This document shows positions 41,057 to 51,376 of a DNA stretch of 64,000 nt, piece by piece. Positions within the stretch are counted from its first letter, which is position 1. The number at the start of each line of letters is the position of its first letter. Source of the DNA: Rhynchosporium graminicola (Eukaryota > Ascomycota > Leotiomycetes > Helotiales > Ploettnerulaceae); contig FJUW01000003.1 of assembly GCA_900074885.1 (NCBI GenBank), positions 1,040,196 through 1,104,195 on the forward strand, read 5' to 3'. A program made the position numbers and the translations under genes. The notes below the pieces were generated by a model. The model worked only from the letters and a program-made list of their open reading frames with translations. It did no database searches and had not been told where the DNA came from.

Positions 41057-42483
41057 CTCGAATTCGAAATCGTGGTTGGCGTTGGGCGTTGATTATTGTC
41101 GTCGAATCCAAGATCCAGCTCAAAATCTTTGGGAGTCAAATTGTGTGCGCTGCGCTAGTCGGCAAGCGACCAGGGAACTTTTGGAGTGACGGTCAGGTGA
41201 CTAGTCAGGAACTATGAACTGATAACAACTTTCTCAACCAGGCTCTACAAACAGAGGAAGAGATCTCTATCACGAAATCTCACTGGAATATCAGAAGCAT
41301 TTACTTCCCTCTTCTTCATGAAGCGGCCTAGTAGTTAGCAGGGCTGACTCTCAGTTAATTACAGTCACGTGTCGTGGCATAAGCAAACAGCACAAACAGC
41401 GGGAGCTAATTTAGCGGCGGTCTACAGGTATATATTGCCTCTTCCTCCTCGACCTTCCTTTCAAGATCATACTTACCTTCTTGAAAGCTGGCCGCTCATG
41501 TATGGCTTCGCTTGCGATACGAAACCTCCATTGCACATCGGGGCGTTGAGAATCGTTGACTTGTCTTCGGGCACGTCATCGGGGGAATTTTTGATTGCAC
41601 TCCCTAATGGGAAAACCACTTTTCATTATGAACATCGTCTTGTACGGTGTCGTGAAGAAGAGTTGATATTTTTTACACCAGATGCTCGCTGCTATGGGGA
41701 TTCGGCATGCGCGGGTTCTTATGCTCGGATCAAATGCCACTTTTCTGTATCGAGCTTGAAGGGCGGATTATTGACAGATCTATTCTTCGTCTTTCTCCCA
41801 TGGTTTGAGATCACGGCTCTAACTGCCTATCACCCTGTATTGAGTTAAGCTCCCAACCGTATGGAAGTACTCAAGACAGAATATTCCAGCAATATCATCT
41901 TTTACGTTCCGCACTTGAATGCGTTCGATACATGCATTCCACTCCAAGGAGGCTGATAACATCAGAGACGCTTTGGATTACTCTTATTCAATTTGACAAG
42001 CTGCATAATTCGTGGGCTGCAACGTACGAAGCTCCATAACCAGTATTTGTATATACGAGTATACTGAGCCTGTCCCCTTTTTCAACGTCGAATTATGAAT
42101 AACAGAGTATCTTTCTTTGCTGCTTGATATCTTACATACTCATCTCTGCCCATCAGGCCGAAGAGAGTAAAGGTAATGGATTCTGCTGTGACAAAAAGTA
42201 CAATTAATAGCAAACTTGAGGATTCGATGGTAATTAGCAGCTAATTCCACCTTGCATCCTATACCAATAACCAAGAGACAAAGCAATAAATCGAACTGTC
42301 TTGAAGCAGGAAGTGGAACTTCAAGGCCACCACGTGACCCAGACGCGACTTCAAGCTGGACTTTGTGGTTTCGCGACCCAAGTGTCCTCCCAGCACCTCC
42401 TTACGAACCACACTCTTTTACGGCCCCCAACAGCGGAAAGATACCCACAGATTCGACAATCTATATACCGGTCTATCGCAAAC
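41057..42483. other. Intergenic between divergent eL13 and DPM3 genes
   Basis: 1.4 kb. A 159-codon frame at 41369-41848 lacks an ATG start and any recognisable domain and was not accepted. Otherwise nothing is seen. Confidence 0.45.
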
Positions 42484-43007
42484 ATGACCCGAGCACAACA
42501 AACCGTTTCAATCGGACTTCTGGTCACCTCTGTATGCGAAACTACCTCTTTTCCGGAACAGCAGATGCTAACATAAATATAGCTCTACCTGGCTTTGTAC
42601 CTGCAGCTTATCCCGCTGCCAAAGCTTATCTCTGAGGAGATAATACCAGTCGTATGTCATATTCACTTTCCCTACAATGCTGCCAGATGTCTACGAAATC
42701 TCCCGAGTTCGCAGGAAAATTTATCAAACCCCAGATACAAACATGCAGTTTAGCTCTACCTCCTTCGAAGATCGAAAGATGTCTCAGACCTCACAGATGA
42801 GCACATCTTCACTACCAGGGGACAATTGCTAACACCCATACCTAGCTTCCATTCTGGGCACTTGTATCCTTCGGCGCCTACCTCCTTTTCAAACTCGGAT
42901 ATGGCGTCTTCACATTCAACGATGTACCCCAAGCACATGCAGAACTCATGAAGGAGATCGACATTGCAAGGGCGGATTTGAGGAAGAAGGGCGTGGATGT
43001 CGACTAG
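42484..43007 (+). CDS. DPM3: Dolichol-phosphate mannosyltransferase subunit 3
   Basis: Three short exons (42484-42531, 42583-42651, 42846-43007) encode 92 residues, the normal DPM3 length. Two hydrophobic segments are visible: IGLLVTSLYLALYLQLIPL and LPFWALVSFGAYLLFKLGYG. The conserved FNDVPQAHAELMKEIDIARA follows, and the protein ends DLRKKGVDVD. DPM3 anchors the catalytic DPM1 subunit in the ER membrane, where dolichol-phosphate-mannose is made for N-glycans, GPI anchors and O-mannosylation. All exons are too short to stand out as open frames. The model rests on splice sites (GTATGC, GTATGT donors) and on the protein match. It converges on the oxidoreductase-like gene, 160 bp away. Confidence 0.9.
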
Positions 43008-43167
43008 ACGTAGATGAGGAGTAGATGGAAATTTATCAGGCGTGGTCGAGGGATCTTATGATAATGAAACGCCCTGTAATGGTATCGAGCCTGGACGCAA
43101 TTTCATACAGGAGATGCATGCACTTTTTATGGCTTTTGTTTACGTCTAATGGTATAATGTATACAAC

Positions 43168-43908
43168 CTACCCACCGCTAGTCCCCTCCTTTGCATGCTT
43201 CTCCTTCAACCTCTTCTCCTGCTTCATAAACTCCCTAATTCCAACTGGAACATCTTTGAACAGATCTTCACTTGTAAAGCCCGTCTCCAGCCCTGTTCCC
43301 CAATTCGTATCAGATCCACCGCCATCATCGTCCATACTAACCGCCGTATGAATCGCGCCCTTCTCGCACTCTCCCAATGTCAACCCTGTTCCCCCAACAT
43401 CAGCTTTCCTCCTCTGCCACCCCTTCTCCAAGCTCCCTTCTTTCTTCAGCGCAATATCTGCTTCCTTCGTCTTCATAGCCCACTCCTCCAATTCCTCTCC
43501 AAACCTGTCCCAGACACAATTCACACACCCGCTCATACAGCAATTATCCGGCTCATCTGGCTTCGGGGGCACCCACACACCCGCCACTAACGTACTCTTC
43601 TTTAATAACTCATTTCTTCTTTCCAGCGGCGAAGAAAGCCGCGAGGAGAACAATATGCTAGGTCCTGTATCTGCGTCGGCAGGCACAGTGGATATAGCCG
43701 GTGTGGAGGAGGGAGAGGATGTAGTGGGCGGTTGACTGGTTATTTTTGGAGTGGAGGACTCGAGGATCGAGGCGTAGTAGTCGCCTATGGGATTTGCTTG
43801 GTCTGAGGGGGGTTTGTAGGAGCTGTTATGACGGATTGAAGGGAGGGAGCGAAGATGGGTTGGGAGTTTGAGGTGTTGGGATAGGCGGAGGAGAAACCGG
43901 GTTTCCAT
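43168..43908 (-). CDS. Oxidoreductase-like domain protein, probably mitochondrial
   Basis: Single-exon gene of 246 residues from the chosen start. The frame extends 16 codons further upstream to 43956. I prefer the inner ATG because METRFLLRLSQHLKLPTHLR is a good mitochondrial presequence: Arg/Leu-rich, no acids after residue 2. The middle has PPKPDEPDNCCMSGCVNCVW, the signature of the oxidoreductase-like (OXLD1-type) domain, with four cysteines, followed by WDRFGEELEEWAMK. The C-terminus is charged, with a coiled-coil-like EFMKQEKRLKEKHAKE. The biochemical role of the family is poorly known, and the cysteines suggest metal or thiol chemistry. The rest of the protein is low-complexity Ser/Thr/Pro. 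Confidence 0.8.
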   Translation of the reverse strand: METRFLLRLSQHLKLPTHLRSLPSIRHNSSYKPPSDQANPIGDYYASILESSTPKITSQPPTTSSPSSTPAISTVPADADTGPSILFSSRLSSPLERRNELLKKSTLVAGVWVPPKPDEPDNCCMSGCVNCVWDRFGEELEEWAMKTKEADIALKKEGSLEKGWQRRKADVGGTGLTLGECEKGAIHTAVSMDDDGGGSDTNWGTGLETGFTSEDLFKDVPVGIREFMKQEKRLKEKHAKEGTSGG

Positions 43909-44424
43909 TTTCTCAATGGGGTAAACTATGTTCACGGAGAAAATCAGATCGTCCAAGCTATCATGGAGGCATAGAGGTAGCTGTGGTGGTGACTGAGTTT
44001 TGTGCTCATCAGAGGGGCGCTGGAGAAGATCGCCGGAGAGCTCCGGACGTCATCGGGCTTGTTTATTATCTTGCGTGGAGTCTCGTGATCTCAATGGACG
44101 CTCCAAGATAGTGCATAAAAGTCTCAAATGGAGTTCGATATAGCAAGAACGGACTATCAGATTAATAATATAGAAGATTACTCATTGGTTGGTTTGGACT
44201 TCGATTTGTATGGTGCTCGGTTTAGTACTAGGAGCTGGATGGGCATCGATCCAACCCACCTCAAAGTCCAGTCGCGTCCTCAATTGGCGACGCGAGTCGT
44301 CAACCTCGAAATGATAACCACAACATCAACGCTCCACATCGACAAAAAAGTCACCAGCAGATGCTCGAGGGTGCGAAAGATTGACTTGAGCATGGAGAGA
44401 CAGTAAAAACTCCACATATCCCTG
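43909..44424. promoter_or_regulatory. Shared upstream region of two divergent genes
   Basis: About 515 bp between the oxidoreductase-like gene and the LRRSP-repeat gene. A 92-codon frame from 44128 ends just before the latter's start. It may be an upstream ORF in its leader or chance. Confidence 0.4.
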
Positions 44425-47419
44425 ATGGCCGACTCAGCAGCAAAGCGGCGCAAAACATCGCCTACGACATCCATCCCAATCGACGCGCCATCAACACCAA
44501 GTCGAATTCCAGCGCCCCGAAAAGACGGTCCCCGATCCACATCTCGCACACACTCATTTGCGTCACCCACGAAAGCGAGTCTTTCACGCCACAATCCGCA
44601 ATTACTAAACAGGCCGACATCTTCTGGAGGATTGGGAAGACGGGGAAAAGACTTAGAGGATGTCTTCGCGAGGGCGTTAGCAGAAAAAACGTTTACTGCT
44701 CCACCAGACTCACAGGCTACTGGCTATGAGAAGGATGGATTGAGATCCGGGTCTACTACACAGGAGAATGACCCTTCGGCTTACGACACGTTCGCGAAAA
44801 CACCTCCTGGAGCGAGTAGTAGAGGGCCTATTGGAGGGGGATTGTCTGCGAAGCCTAGAAGATTATCTCGATCGCCTGTCAAGGCACTGGAAAGACCGCC
44901 TGTGGATTTTCCTGCAGCAGAAACCTTGCCAAATGACTTCAATCCGTTCAAGAAGAAAGGATTGAGGAGGTCGCCTATAAGCTCTTATGCTGGAGCATCG
45001 GCACCTATGCCTCAGGATGCTGCTGCTGTTGATAGTGTCAATCCGTTTAAGAAGACTGGACTGAGGAGATCGCCGGTATCTTCACAGCCATTAAATTCAC
45101 AACCGGACGGTGGAGTAAGGAGCTCTCCAGTAATATCACAACCAGAAGCTAGAATCCGACGATCTCCGCCAACGTTGTCGCAGCCTCTTGAGACTGCATT
45201 CAGAGTATCTCCTACGGCTCCAGAAATCTCAAGCGCGGCTCTGGAGACTATCCCTGAGCCCTTTTCTCCCTCGAAGAAGCTTAGAAGGTCACCTATATTT
45301 TCAGAACCTGTTGCCCATGTAGTGGAGAAACTGCCTGAGCCCTTCTCGCCAATCAAGAGGCTTAGACGATCGCCAGTAGCCTCAGAAACTATTTCAACCG
45401 CACTGGATAAACGGCCTGAACCATTTTCACCGACCAAGAGCCTGAGAAGGTCGCCAGTGATTACGGATGCGACAAAGAGTGCGCCTAGGAGATCTTCACC
45501 ACGACTAGCAGCATTGGAGAATATAGAGCCAGGAAAAAGGACAAGCCCAGAGCAGCCGGAGGCAAATGCGGTACAGAGCATGCAAGTAGATCCCTTTCCT
45601 GGCCCGAGGCGAACAGTTGCAGAAATACCAAGAGACAGCGGTTTATCTCAGCCTCAAAACCCAGCACCTGAATCTAGGCAGCAGCCAACAGTCATACCTA
45701 CTGATCCTGTTGTACAGCCGAAGTCTGTATTTGCTGAAATGACGGAAGAGCCCGAGAGAGGTATGGAAGTCCCAGCTATCGCAGAAAATCTGAACCTTTC
45801 AAGAACCCCAGCCGGGTGGCTTTCTAGGCGAAGTTTTAGGCTGAAAGTACCCACCGAGTCTCAGCAGGATAGCCCAAGTGACATTGCTGAATCCGGTCAG
45901 AGGCAAGGGCCTTCGAAAATGGATGAAGCCGTTCATGACCTAGTCACTGGGAACAGACGAGCACAGGAGCCCGAGTTACCCCCGACTCCTAGTGAACTGG
46001 GAATTGCGGATCGAGTGGTCACGACTCCTCCCACTGGGATACATGACACACCGAGTAAGCGAGCGAGGAGAAACAAAGCTTTGGGAGCAAAAATCAAGTC
46101 ATCTCCACTAAAGCCTCGGGACCCGCCTCCTCAAGAACCACCAAAGTCAATACTACAACCAGAACTCAAGCCCGACCAACCCAAGCGTCGGAAATCTGCA
46201 CGGTTTTTGATTCCTGAAGATCCTCATGCATCGAAGAAGAAAGAGCGAGAGGACCTTCTCAAGCAACTTCAGCAATTGCAGGCAGATGTAGCTCTCGCAA
46301 ACCAAGAGAATGAACGACTTCGCATCTGTTCGGAATCGAGGAAGAAAGGACTTACAGCCGCTCCGAATCCAGAAGAGGTGCAATCTATGCTCCTGCGTTC
46401 TGTAGCGCCAGAAGCATCGACTAAACATGCACCGAAACCACCCAGCATCTTTCAATCAATGAGATTCTTTTTGCCCTTTGCCGGACGACGGAGACGAGCT
46501 GCAGTGATGGAACCAGAGAAGCCATTGCCTTCTCACCTACCTATTGCTCTCAGCGACCCTCTTCCTTATCTGCAAGCTTTCAGTCCCTTAAATTATTCAT
46601 CAACCATAACCGTTCTCCCGACAGAACACTTATCTGACGACACTTCATTGCTTCCAGATGAAAAATCCGTCCTCCAACGCCATGTAATAACGGCATCTCA
46701 CCCGTCCGGACTTTTCAGCGCACGGCTCTCTATGACCGTCGACACAGCATCATACATAATTTCCGCACTCGACATCCTCCGTCTTGACATGAACGCCGAA
46801 AGAGAACTCGGCACGTTCATACGCGCCCGTTCCAGAACCGATCACCCCCTTGGTAAAGACATCACAGTCGTCTGTTGGGCAATGTTACGCTGGATCGAGG
46901 TGTCTATACAGCGAGCACAATTTTGGTGTACTATCGAAAAGGAATGTGGCACCCCACAAGCCAGGGCTACAATACTGCAGAAGAAGCGGAAATGGAAACG
47001 CCAGGGTAGCGTGCTGAATGTTGAGGCCTCTGCACCGAATGAGGTGGATGAGAGTGTTGAGAAGCAGATATGGACCAGGAGGCAGCTATGCCCCTATATA
47101 GGCCGAACAAGCCTCGAGCTGTCGGATGAGAATGTAGAGTTGAGGTTTGAGTGGAAATTATCTTTTGATTGGGCTGGAGAAGTCGAAACTGTGATGTCGG
47201 CGAGCGCGAGGCTGCCCCAGAGTTGTAAGTTGCCTAGATGCCCACAGTAGACTATCAGTCTGTCTCCTTAAGGAACCATATTGACATATCATAGGGCAAA
47301 AATTCGACGACCGGAACAGTCTCGCGAAGATTCCGGAGACTTTTAGTAAGATGGTCAAGGAAAGAGGTCCGTTAGCGGCTGTGAGAGCTACCGTGGAGTT
47401 GTTTATGCCTGTGTCATGA
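44425..47419 (+). CDS. Large nuclear-type protein with LRRSP phospho-site repeats; possible kinetochore protein
   Basis: Exons 44425-47224 and 47295-47419 encode 974 residues. The N-terminus is basic (AAKRRKTSP, SRIPAPRKDG). Residues about 172-350 carry a degenerate tandem repeat: NPFKKKGLRRSP, NPFKKTGLRRSP, then EPFSPSKKLRRSP, EPFSPIKRLRRSP and EPFSPTKSLRRSP. Each provides minimal or full cyclin-kinase sites. A Lys/Glu-rich coiled coil follows at about 590-640. The C-terminal 250 residues look globular, ending in a beta-rich stretch (LRFEWKLSFDWAGEVE) and a final helix completed by exon 2 (FSKMVKERGPLAAVRATVEL). This last part recalls RWD-like domains of inner kinetochore proteins, but that is only an impression. 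I recognise no named family. Confidence 0.8.
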
Positions 47420-48152
47420 TGGAATAATGTAGATGAAATGAGACGGAAGGTACGAGGTGCTGTGACAATGAATTTATGAGCGGGTATCGAAAGGCCACTG
47501 TGTTCGGCTTTGCATCTTGCTCGTGAGCTAAATTTCCTATGGCTTCTTGCTTCTCATAAGTCGTGACTTTACCACCTTCTTGTGAACCTGCAGTTCCCAA
47601 ATCATATATTCATACCAGACAAGAGGAATTTCAAGTCACAAAACAATCACTGGACATTGCCCTGAGACTTGTTCCTGCAATAGATGCACACAACTGTCTG
47701 ACGACTTTATAGCTAGGCAAATATTTTGAAAATGTGAGTGCCTTTATGACTGGCTTGACCCGGAATTCGCTCGCCAGAAACGAGTTTTCCTGCATGTGGT
47801 AAGTATTCGGGCTCATGATTCACAACAACAGCTGCCATTTGACTAATATAGCTTGTATTCAAATTTTATCTTCTGACCTAGACCCCGTTTCTCCACCTTG
47901 TCTTCTCTCCTCCATATCTATTTAAAGCCAGCTTCCCAATCCCATTCCAAGCATCAGATCATAACCCACCGCTAATAAAAGTCAACCCAACGCCATTCAG
48001 ATCTATTCAAATTCAAACACCCAAACAATTCCTTATCACTGTACTGCCATCATCAACCCCACACATCCACCACCCACCCCATCGATCCAAGTCAGATCTC
48101 CAACCAAATCTACATTCCCAAATCATCGAGCACAAAATCAAAGCGAGCGAGC
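47420..48152. other. Intergenic / promoter of first cysteine-rich gene
   Basis: About 730 bp. A TATTTAAA box lies near 47920, followed by a C/A-rich leader of about 230 bp leading to the ATG at 48153. This is a strong inducible-type fungal promoter layout. Confidence 0.5.
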
Positions 48153-48402
48153 ATGCCCCATCCTCACATCACCAGTCTGAACGGCCCAGAATGCAGCGCG
48201 GTAGGCTGGACGGGTATCTGCACGAATTGCAATTACGGCAATGGTGATGGGGGTCCTGTAGATCTTAGAGGAGGGTCTGCGGATAAGAGGAGGGTCTGCG
48301 GATAAGAGGAGGGATGATGATGATGATGATAAGTGCACTAGTTGCTGTGCGTGGTTTTCTGAGATTTGTGGGTCGTGTGGTTGTGGATCGTGTGATTGCT
48401 GA
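48153..48402 (+). pseudogene. Small cysteine-rich gene (CxAxGWTGxCxxC...LRGG), split by 19-bp duplication
   Basis: As it stands the frame from ATG 48153 is 50 codons, stopping at 48303-48305 just after the duplication. Read past a single copy of the 19-bp unit it would continue through a run of six Asp codons into a cysteine-rich end (KCTSCCAWFSEICGSCGCGS, then CDC), stopping at 48400-48402, for 76 residues. The N-terminal part has CSAVGWTGICTNC followed by VDLRGG, the same spacing as in the neighbouring gene at 49.4 kb. There is no signal peptide. Either the 50-residue product is the real one, or the gene was recently broken. The cysteine-dense downstream end makes the second more likely. 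Confidence 0.5.
48271..48308 (+). repeat. Exact 19-bp tandem duplication
   Basis: GAGGGTCTGCGGATAAGAG occurs twice head to tail with no mismatch (48271-48289 and 48290-48308), followed by a partial third GAGGG. Because 19 is not a multiple of three, it shifts the cysteine-rich frame. Confidence 0.97.
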
Positions 48403-48425
48403 GTAAAGAGGAAGGGAGAAAAAAG

Positions 48426-48455
48426 GGATAGGATAGGATAGGATAGGATAGGATA
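48426..48455 (+). repeat. (GGATA)6 simple repeat
   Basis: Six perfect GGATA pentamers just after the cysteine-rich gene's predicted stop, presumably in its 3' UTR. Confidence 0.95.
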
Positions 48456-49422
48456 TTTATTGAATGTTTTAAGAAAATAGTCCAGTTTAGCTGATTCGAT
48501 GTTGTATAGATAGATAGCTAGGAAGTTTTAAAGCAATTTCGCGACTCAAATTCGTTATTTTAATTCGATGTCTTCTAGGGATTTCGTGACTCCGCTGTAA
48601 TGATCCAGGAAGTGTGTGGAATTGTTTTCTGATTTTGATGTCTGAACTTTACTTCCCTTCTCTAATTCAACCAGCGACTCTTTCTGGCATTGAAGGCATG
48701 ATATAGGGTAGTAGCAAGATTCTCTGGGCTTGTGGCATAGTATCTAATTGTAGAGATTTTTGAGACCGTTATACAACGTCGATTCCCCACATCTAAGTCA
48801 ATTTTGAGTATTTGATTACGAAAACCCCTGTGCGTAAATCATCACATCTATATGCTATACATTCGGCTTGAACTCTTCGGAGAAAACTTCGATGCTAATT
48901 TGCGAGGTTAGTTTAATGCATCTGCAGTGAGAAAGTCTCCCTACATCATTTAGTATATTTTTCAAAATCTTCGGTGTCTTTCGAGTATACTTTTCTTTCA
49001 CATTTCCAAGACTTCACTACAGACATAAGCCTCTATATCCATGTTAATCCTTTGAACTCATTCATCTGAGATAACTGTCCTAGGTCTATAGCTTTGGGTT
49101 GCGATATTGGGACTTCGTTTCGTCGGCACGACTTTACCTAGCTTCGATACGAGGTATTCAGTATAGGTTGTGAATCATGACTTCGACATACTTCTTGAAG
49201 AGCTCCATTCAATACATGATCCAGCTTCCTTCCAATCACTGTCCTCCTTCATCGTCTGCAAATGATTCTGGAGTTTTGCTCGCAGTATTTAAGCAAGAAC
49301 ACCAGGCCCGCCATCTACATTGCGACTCAATAAAACAACCAAGCACATCCCTTCCAAACCACCTCGGAGGAACCGAAGCTTTAAAAACCCCTTCAGTCTC
49401 CGCCATCGACAATAAACTGAAA
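48456..49422. other. Intergenic between the two cysteine-rich genes
   Basis: About 970 bp. It includes a TATTTAAG box near 49287 followed by a CA-rich leader, mirroring the promoter of the first cysteine-rich gene. An in-frame ATG at 49177 precedes this box. Confidence 0.45.
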
Positions 49423-49662
49423 ATGGTCAAAGATTATCTTCTTGCAGAGAGTAACACCCCTAAGAGCTTACAGTCCACTGAATCCCTCGAAGGATATTTA
49501 CATATCGCATGCTTGCCAGATACTCGTCTCATGGTGTGTCCGAACTGTGGCGCGCAGGGTTATACAGGTTATTGCGATGCGTGTAAAGATATACCTATAC
49601 GGCTGAGAGGGGGGAAGGGGGGAGGGGCGGGGGAAGGAAACAAACGCTGTAGCTGTATGTGA
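49423..49662 (+). CDS. Small cysteine-rich protein, paralogue-like partner of the 48-kb gene
   Basis: 79 residues starting MVKDYLLAESN and ending NKRCSCM. The core is CPNCGAQGYTGYCDACKD, then IPIRLRGGKGGG. The C-x-A-x-G-(W/Y)-T-G-x-C-x2-C spacing and the LRGG that follows match the 48-kb gene. Four core cysteines in CxxC pairs suggest a zinc knuckle. The frame is open back to an ATG at 49177 (161 residues). I chose the inner ATG because a TATTTAAG box and leader-like sequence lie between the two. There is no signal peptide. The function is unknown. The Gly-rich stretch after LRGG is GC-rich and nearly homopolymeric. Confidence 0.6.
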   Translation: MVKDYLLAESNTPKSLQSTESLEGYLHIACLPDTRLMVCPNCGAQGYTGYCDACKDIPIRLRGGKGGGAGEGNKRCSCM

Positions 49663-50849
49663 GTCGACGTGGTTTGTGGCTCCTGGGACTGTTGGGTCGT
49701 GCGATGCTTAGGACTCGATGTGATGGGATGGCGGTATGAGCTTGCGAGGTAGTAGAAGGCTAGCGATCCCTTTCAAAACTCTTGTATCAATCAGTCGTTG
49801 TCCGCTTGCGTTGGAATTATTTTTTACAGTTTGATGCGAATGGCCTTTGGTGGGAATTGAATATTTGGGTAGACGGACTGCTGGTGTGAGTGAAAGTACA
49901 CGTATCGAGGCTACATAAATCCGTATTCGGTGGAAAGATCAAGCCAAGTGTCGACATTTGATGTCGAGCAAAGTCCTAAGAAGACTTGGTGGTTTATTTT
50001 CATCCTTGAACAAAGTGCGACGAGGTTTTCGTCGTGACTTTAGACATCAGATTAGTACGGGTTTGTGGCATTCTTGTGAGTTTAGTCGAATTGGGTGTTC
50101 TAAAGTGAGTTGAACCGGCAGGCACGTCGTTGGGCCAGATCAGAACCTCACGAAATGGAAAAACCATTTATCAAACTCGTCGTGTATATATGTAAACTTG
50201 CTTCTGGGTAGAACGGCCGGTATTATTAAGAATGGTTTCATGTTTTATCTATTTCGTCAGCTCTGTATTCCTGTCTAGAAGTGGTGCGCTGAAGGCAATT
50301 GTTTCATCTCGTGTCCCGTCTGTGATGTGGCTATCTCGCTACGCGGGGAAGAAAACAAACAAGCGATTCGTGATAACTGAAAAAGCTCAAAAAAATTCGT
50401 AGAAAAAAACGGCAACAATTCAGCAACCACCCAATTTTGAGTTAAACTCTTTTATTGTCTCGGGTGATTGCCTTAGTGCTTACTAACCACTTGCCCGCGA
50501 GCAAGTGGTGTTGGGACTTATCAATGGGCCAGCGTGTTTCCCGCCCGTGACGGTAATTAACTGTTGTCGCTCCAAATCTGGAAGGGAAGACCTTATTTCG
50601 ATATATGGCTGTGTTGAAAATTAGGCGAGAGTGGTGACCAGGCTTGTATTTTACTTTCCCAAACGGCAGATTGGTCACCAGATGTGATGGTGACCTTGTT
50701 TAAGTTATGTTGATTGGATTTCATTAGGCTAGTCACAACGACCCATCTATTTCAAAACGTCTCACGGCACGATTTTCGCAATTATTTCTTGACTCGCTAT
50801 CAACGTATCTTCTACGCTCACAGATCAATTTCTGAGAACGTCATCCGAA
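49663..50849. other. Intergenic, no gene seen
   Basis: 1.2 kb without a supportable gene on either strand. Short frames around 50.45-50.68 kb (minus) have no domain or splice partner. Confidence 0.5.
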
Positions 50850-51342
50850 ATGAATCTCCCATGCAGTGTCAAGGCGGTGGAGAGTGCTGTGGGAGCAAGC
50901 AAAAATGAGATGGTTGATGTTGTAAGTTCATACATCATCAATCCACCCCCCGAAATTCATCTTAAGGTCATCAGAGGCAATGTGCGGATATCTGTAGCTA
51001 ATATTGAGTCAGGGCATCCCAAAGACGGCGCAAGAGAAAAAGGATGAAATTGAAATGGCGAGGAAAAACCTGAAGGTAAACGATACTCTCCTTATCAACA
51101 GTCGATTTATTGCAGTAATCATCTTACAGTTGTAGACTCAGCATCTAAAAGACAGTCGAATTCTACGACGGGAGCAGAGAAAGCAGGAAATGAGAGACGC
51201 CAAAGCGACTGGTGGTATCATTGGAGAGAAGAGATGGGAGAAAGTTGAGAAGAAGCACGGGAAGAGATTGAAGGCGAAGATTGCAGCGGAGCAGGAAAAG
51301 CAGGCCGAGAAAAATACAGCGACTAGTGGCACCACGAGGTAG
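50850..51342 (+). CDS. Small charged coiled-coil protein, unknown function
   Basis: Reconstructed from splice signals: exons 50850-50921, 51013-51075 and 51136-51342 give 113 residues, with donors GTAAGT and GTAAAC and acceptors CAG and TAG. The predicted protein begins MNLPCSVKAVESAVGASKNE. It becomes strongly charged and helical (AQEKKDEIEMARKNLK; LRREQRKQEMRDAK) and ends with TGGIIGEKRWEKVEKKHGKR and an Ala/Lys/Glu tail. The last exon has clear coding bias, which is the main support. The first exon is less certain. No family recognised. It ends only 34 bp from the end of the convergent armadillo-protein gene, so the transcripts almost certainly overlap. Confidence 0.55.
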
Positions 51343-51376
51343 CGAGAGAGTGGTTTCATTGAGCAAATACATCCTA

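Noticed and set aside
41369..41848. 159-codon open frame between eL13 and DPM3
   Set aside because: It begins at GTG without an upstream ATG, has no domain, signal peptide or clear splice partner, and the residue mix looks random. An inner ATG near 41500 is possible but unsupported.
44128..44406. 92-codon frame directly upstream of the LRRSP-repeat gene
   Set aside because: No domain and no continuation into the gene. Best seen as leader sequence or a possible upstream ORF, not a separate gene.
45012..45581. 189-codon minus-strand frame with repeated GDLL/GEKGSG pattern
   Set aside because: The repetition is the reverse complement of the LRRSP repeats on the plus strand, not an independent gene.
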